Positions 61,755 through 64,000 of a stretch of 64,000 bases of DNA are shown in pieces (position 1 is the stretch's first letter; every line of letters starts with the position of its first letter). Below the pieces are notes generated by a model, which saw nothing but the letters and a program-made list of their open reading frames with translations, had not been told where the DNA came from and searched no databases. The position numbers and the translations under genes are program-made. This DNA comes from Chloroflexota bacterium (GTDB lineage Bacteria > Chloroflexota > Anaerolineae > JAAYZQ01): positions 310,001-374,000 of the forward strand of contig JAGVRI010000002.1 in the NCBI GenBank assembly GCA_018606645.1. Reading direction: 5' to 3'.

Positions 61755-62357
61755 TCAGGCGGTTGATTGCTGTTGTGTCTGATGGGCCAGGATGATGGCT
61801 TCGGCCACCTCCTTCATCGGCTTGCGGGTGTTCATGCTCATTTTCTGGATGCGGCGGAACGCCTCTGCTTCTGATAGCCCTTGCGTGTCCATCAGGATGC
61901 CCTTGGCCCGGTCCACAAACTTACGGGTTTCCAACGCTTCGCGCAGGTCCCCCACCTGCTTCTCCAACGCCTGGAATTCCTGGAAGCGGGCCAGGGCGAC
62001 CTCAATCGCCGGGACCAGGTCAGCCTCGCGGAAGGGCTTGACCAGATAGCCCACCACTCCCGCTTCTTTGGCCCGCACCACCAGGTCCCGCTGGCTGTAG
62101 GCGGTCAGGAGCAAGACCGGAGCGATCTTTTCCTCGGTGAGCACCCGGGCCGCGTCAATACCGTCGAACTCGTCGCCCTCGAACTTGATATCCATGATCA
62201 CCACATCAGGCTTCAGTTCGCGGGCCAGGTGGACGGCGCTCCGGCCATCGCCCACTTCGCCCACGACCAGATAGCCCAGGTTGTTCAGCATTTCCCGCAG
62301 GTCCATGCGAATAATGGACTCATCATCGGCGATAATCACCCGTATCCGTTCTGCCAT
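61755..62357 (-). CDS. ANTAR-domain response regulator (PdtaR-like)
   Basis: 200 residues from ATG 62357 (GGAGG 6 bases upstream). The receiver domain carries ADDESIIRMDLREML with the acidic pair, phospho-Asp in VVIMDIKFEGDEFDGID and LLLTAYSQRDL, followed by VVGYLVKPF. A coiled coil (FQEFQALEKQVGDLREALETR) leads to an ANTAR domain (FVDRAKGILMDTQGLSEAEAFRRIQKMSMNTRKPM). ANTAR binds paired RNA hairpins and stops transcription termination, so its targets are leader RNAs. It follows the kinase gene by overlap. Phospho-acceptor Asp is at about residue 56. Confidence 0.93.
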   Translation of the reverse strand: MAERIRVIIADDESIIRMDLREMLNNLGYLVVGEVGDGRSAVHLARELKPDVVIMDIKFEGDEFDGIDAARVLTEEKIAPVLLLTAYSQRDLVVRAKEAGVVGYLVKPFREADLVPAIEVALARFQEFQALEKQVGDLREALETRKFVDRAKGILMDTQGLSEAEAFRRIQKMSMNTRKPMKEVAEAIILAHQTQQQSTA

Positions 62358-63853
62358 CATCGGCCTCCTTGAGTATGCTTGGGGAAGGTCACGACAGCCG
62401 AGACCCCCTTGTCCCGGCGATGAAGCTCGAAGCTGCCTTTCAGATCGCTCTGAACCAATGTCCGGACGATCTGAAGCCCCAGGCTCTGGGCCTGGTTCAG
62501 GTCAAATTCCTCCGGCAATCCCACGCCATCATCTTCAACGGCGATAGTGATCTGCTCGTCGCCATCCTGCAGGCGGACGGTCACCGTTCCTCCGTCCTGC
62601 CGTTGGTAGCCGTGTTCCAACGCATTCTGGAGCAGTTCGTTGATCACCAGGGCGCAGGCCGTCGCCGGTTGGGTGGGCAGGTAGAGGTTGGGTCCGCGCA
62701 GGTCAATCCGGATCCGCTTTTCTCCATCCAGTGCACTCTCCCTCATCTGATTGATGATCCGCTGGCTGACGTCCCGGATATTGATCAGCCGCGCGTCCTG
62801 ATGGGCCAGGAACTCATGGATAACGGCCACGCTCAGCACGCGGTTGGTGCTCTCTTGCAGCGCCCGACGGACGGCTTCGGTTTCGGCGCGGCGGGCCTGA
62901 AGCCTCAGCAGCGAGGCGATGGTTTGCAGGTTGTTCTTGACCCGGTGGTGGATCTCCTGGATCATCGCCGACTTGACCCGCAGTTCCTCTTGCTGACGGC
63001 GTGCCTCTGTTTCGTCATGGATGGTAACCACGACGCTCCTCAGCCGGGGGCCGGCCCGGCCGGGCCTCAACCACCGCGATAGGCCCACGTCCCAGGAAAA
63101 GAGAGGGATCGCCTTTTTAATCCAGATCAGATGGTGAAGCTGGACCTCCCGTTCGATACACTGCCTTCGTTCCACCGCTTCGAGGACTAGGCGGTTATCG
63201 TCCAGCTCCAGGTCCTGGAGATGCCATTTGAGCAGGTTTCCGACATAGCCCAATTTCCGGTAAAGGCTGGTGGCGATGCTGCTCATATATTGGATGCGGA
63301 GCTGGGCGTCCACAACCATCACCCCATCGTGTTCGCCAAACGGGGACATCGGCCCGGCCGATTGGACGGCGCCCTCCAGTACGGCCCTCTGAAACTGCTT
63401 CAGCGTCCGCTGAAAGGCTTTACGGCGGCGACGGTGGCGTTCTCGCTCGATCAGATTGGTCTCGATACACACCGCCGCCACCACCCGGCCGTCGTGGGTC
63501 CGGATCGGATAGGTCTCCTGGATAACCGGCGCTCGTTTGGCCGGCGAGCCATGGTCATCCTTTCCCCGCCAGACCTCCATTAAGCTCCGCCGCCCCTGTT
63601 CCAGGGCACGGATGACGGCTGGCTCCTCAAGGAGGGTTACCCGGCGACCGATGAGCGGCTCGTCAAAGATGGGGAGGATCGAATGGGGTCGGGCCTGGGC
63701 GATGACCACTGCACGGTGGAGGCCGAGCGGGCCGTACATCACCACGTCGGCGCGGCTCAAATCGGCCAGCAGCCCGAGATGCGCTTCAATCCGTTCCAGA
63801 AAAGCAATATCCTCTTGAGTCAGGTTCTGGCATTCATGAACCACGCTGTCCAT
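62357..63853 (-). CDS. PdtaS-like histidine kinase (HisKA_2)
   Basis: 498 residues from ATG 63853 (the ATG at 63913 is an alternative). An N-terminal GAF-like sensor (about 1-145, LLADLSRADVVMYGPLG) is typical of PdtaS. A PAS domain (about 170-270, DGVMVVDAQLRIQYMS) follows. The phospho-acceptor region IQEIHHRVKNNLQTIASLL is the HisKA_2 signature with the HRVKNNLQ core. The HATPase domain has INELLQNALEHGY and VEDDGVGLP. It is soluble, with no membrane span. It should phosphorylate the ANTAR regulator at 61755-62357, whose start overlaps its stop. In actinobacteria this pair responds to metals and nitric oxide. The ligand here is unknown. Confidence 0.92.
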   Translation of the reverse strand: MDSVVHECQNLTQEDIAFLERIEAHLGLLADLSRADVVMYGPLGLHRAVVIAQARPHSILPIFDEPLIGRRVTLLEEPAVIRALEQGRRSLMEVWRGKDDHGSPAKRAPVIQETYPIRTHDGRVVAAVCIETNLIERERHRRRRKAFQRTLKQFQRAVLEGAVQSAGPMSPFGEHDGVMVVDAQLRIQYMSSIATSLYRKLGYVGNLLKWHLQDLELDDNRLVLEAVERRQCIEREVQLHHLIWIKKAIPLFSWDVGLSRWLRPGRAGPRLRSVVVTIHDETEARRQQEELRVKSAMIQEIHHRVKNNLQTIASLLRLQARRAETEAVRRALQESTNRVLSVAVIHEFLAHQDARLINIRDVSQRIINQMRESALDGEKRIRIDLRGPNLYLPTQPATACALVINELLQNALEHGYQRQDGGTVTVRLQDGDEQITIAVEDDGVGLPEEFDLNQAQSLGLQIVRTLVQSDLKGSFELHRRDKGVSAVVTFPKHTQGGR

Positions 63854-64000
63854 CGGGTTCTCGGCTCCGAGAAAGCGCCGGCCTGATCTCGACCAGGAAG
63901 AAGCACTGTGCATGGTCTTTCTGACGGCGCCCGTCTCCCTGATAAATGAATGGCCGACAGCACTGCGGCGCTATCGACCATCGTCTTTGTGGTCGGGGCG
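63854..64000. other. Right edge, nothing certain
   Basis: The last ~150 bases hold the possible longer N-terminus of the kinase and then noncoding-looking sequence. No ORF can be supported before the edge of the window. Confidence 0.4.

Noticed and set aside
1-64000. CRISPR arrays, tRNA or rRNA genes
   Set aside because: None seen by eye: no regularly spaced direct repeats and no cloverleaf or GTTCRANNC-type arm in intergenic regions. A tRNA or RNA-family search could confirm this.

Overview
The window is a 64 kb piece of a GC-rich, non-plasmid bacterial chromosome. The mix of genes suggests a member of the Chloroflexota, probably Anaerolineae/Caldilineae-like: FHA/CARDB and DUF5107 surface proteins with Thr/Pro-rich linkers, LysM cell-wall proteins, a toast-rack/LiaF-like membrane protein, an ANTAR regulator with a HisKA_2 kinase, GH4 and B12-dependent mutases. 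This placement is an inference from gene content. I saw no rRNA, tRNA or CRISPR array.

Layout. 1-1494: a likely integron-type gene cassette (attC at 673-745 plus an isoprenylcysteine methyltransferase-like gene) beside gyrB. 1851-3800: gyrB on +. 13823 down to 3809 (-): one compact run with a fused two-ATPase EcfAA', EcfT and an S component, then a fused NadC-NadA protein, NadB, an acyltransferase, a GyrI-like protein, a nitroreductase and a deoxynucleoside kinase. 25919 down to 14505 (-): tpiA, then the 12S, 5S and 1.3S-type subunits of a transcarboxylase (no biotin carboxylase present) with TPR and cupin genes between them. These are followed by methylmalonyl-CoA mutase, epimerase, a second mutase carrying isobutyryl-CoA-mutase-type active-site residues, a separate B12 subunit and MeaB. 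Together they read as a succinate/propionate (Wood-Werkman type) interconversion module plus a branched C4-CoA mutase.

35214 down to 26111 (-): an ABC ATPase, then FHA, DUF5107/PEGA and TPR/PD40 membrane or surface proteins, then RmlD and a GT2 glycosyltransferase. 36464 down to 35343: a CBS-containing site-2 protease with a clear terminator. 36786-41322 (+): DUF4332, GT4, a LiaF-like protein, an M20 amidohydrolase and a nitroreductase. 48130 down to 41323 (-): GH4 glycosidase, a membrane protein, an SDR, transaldolase, glucose-6-phosphate isomerase and a pentapeptide-repeat protein. 48573-50969 (+): a large protein with three cyclic-nucleotide-binding-like domains and two bacterial PH-like membrane modules. 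52104 down to 51094: an L,D-transpeptidase with three LysM repeats.

58437 down to 52667 (-): larA, glcF, glcD and pckA, a lactate/glycolate oxidation-to-PEP module. 58597-64000: arfB, trmD, a LysM-LCP-LytR_C cell-wall protein, and a PdtaR/PdtaS-like two-component pair. Ten good -35/-10 promoters were read directly, and several of them decide start codons (for example gyrB starts at GTG 1851). An imperfect-palindrome repeat family occurs near 14.4 kb and 26.0 kb. Its last copy encodes the tail of the GT2 gene.
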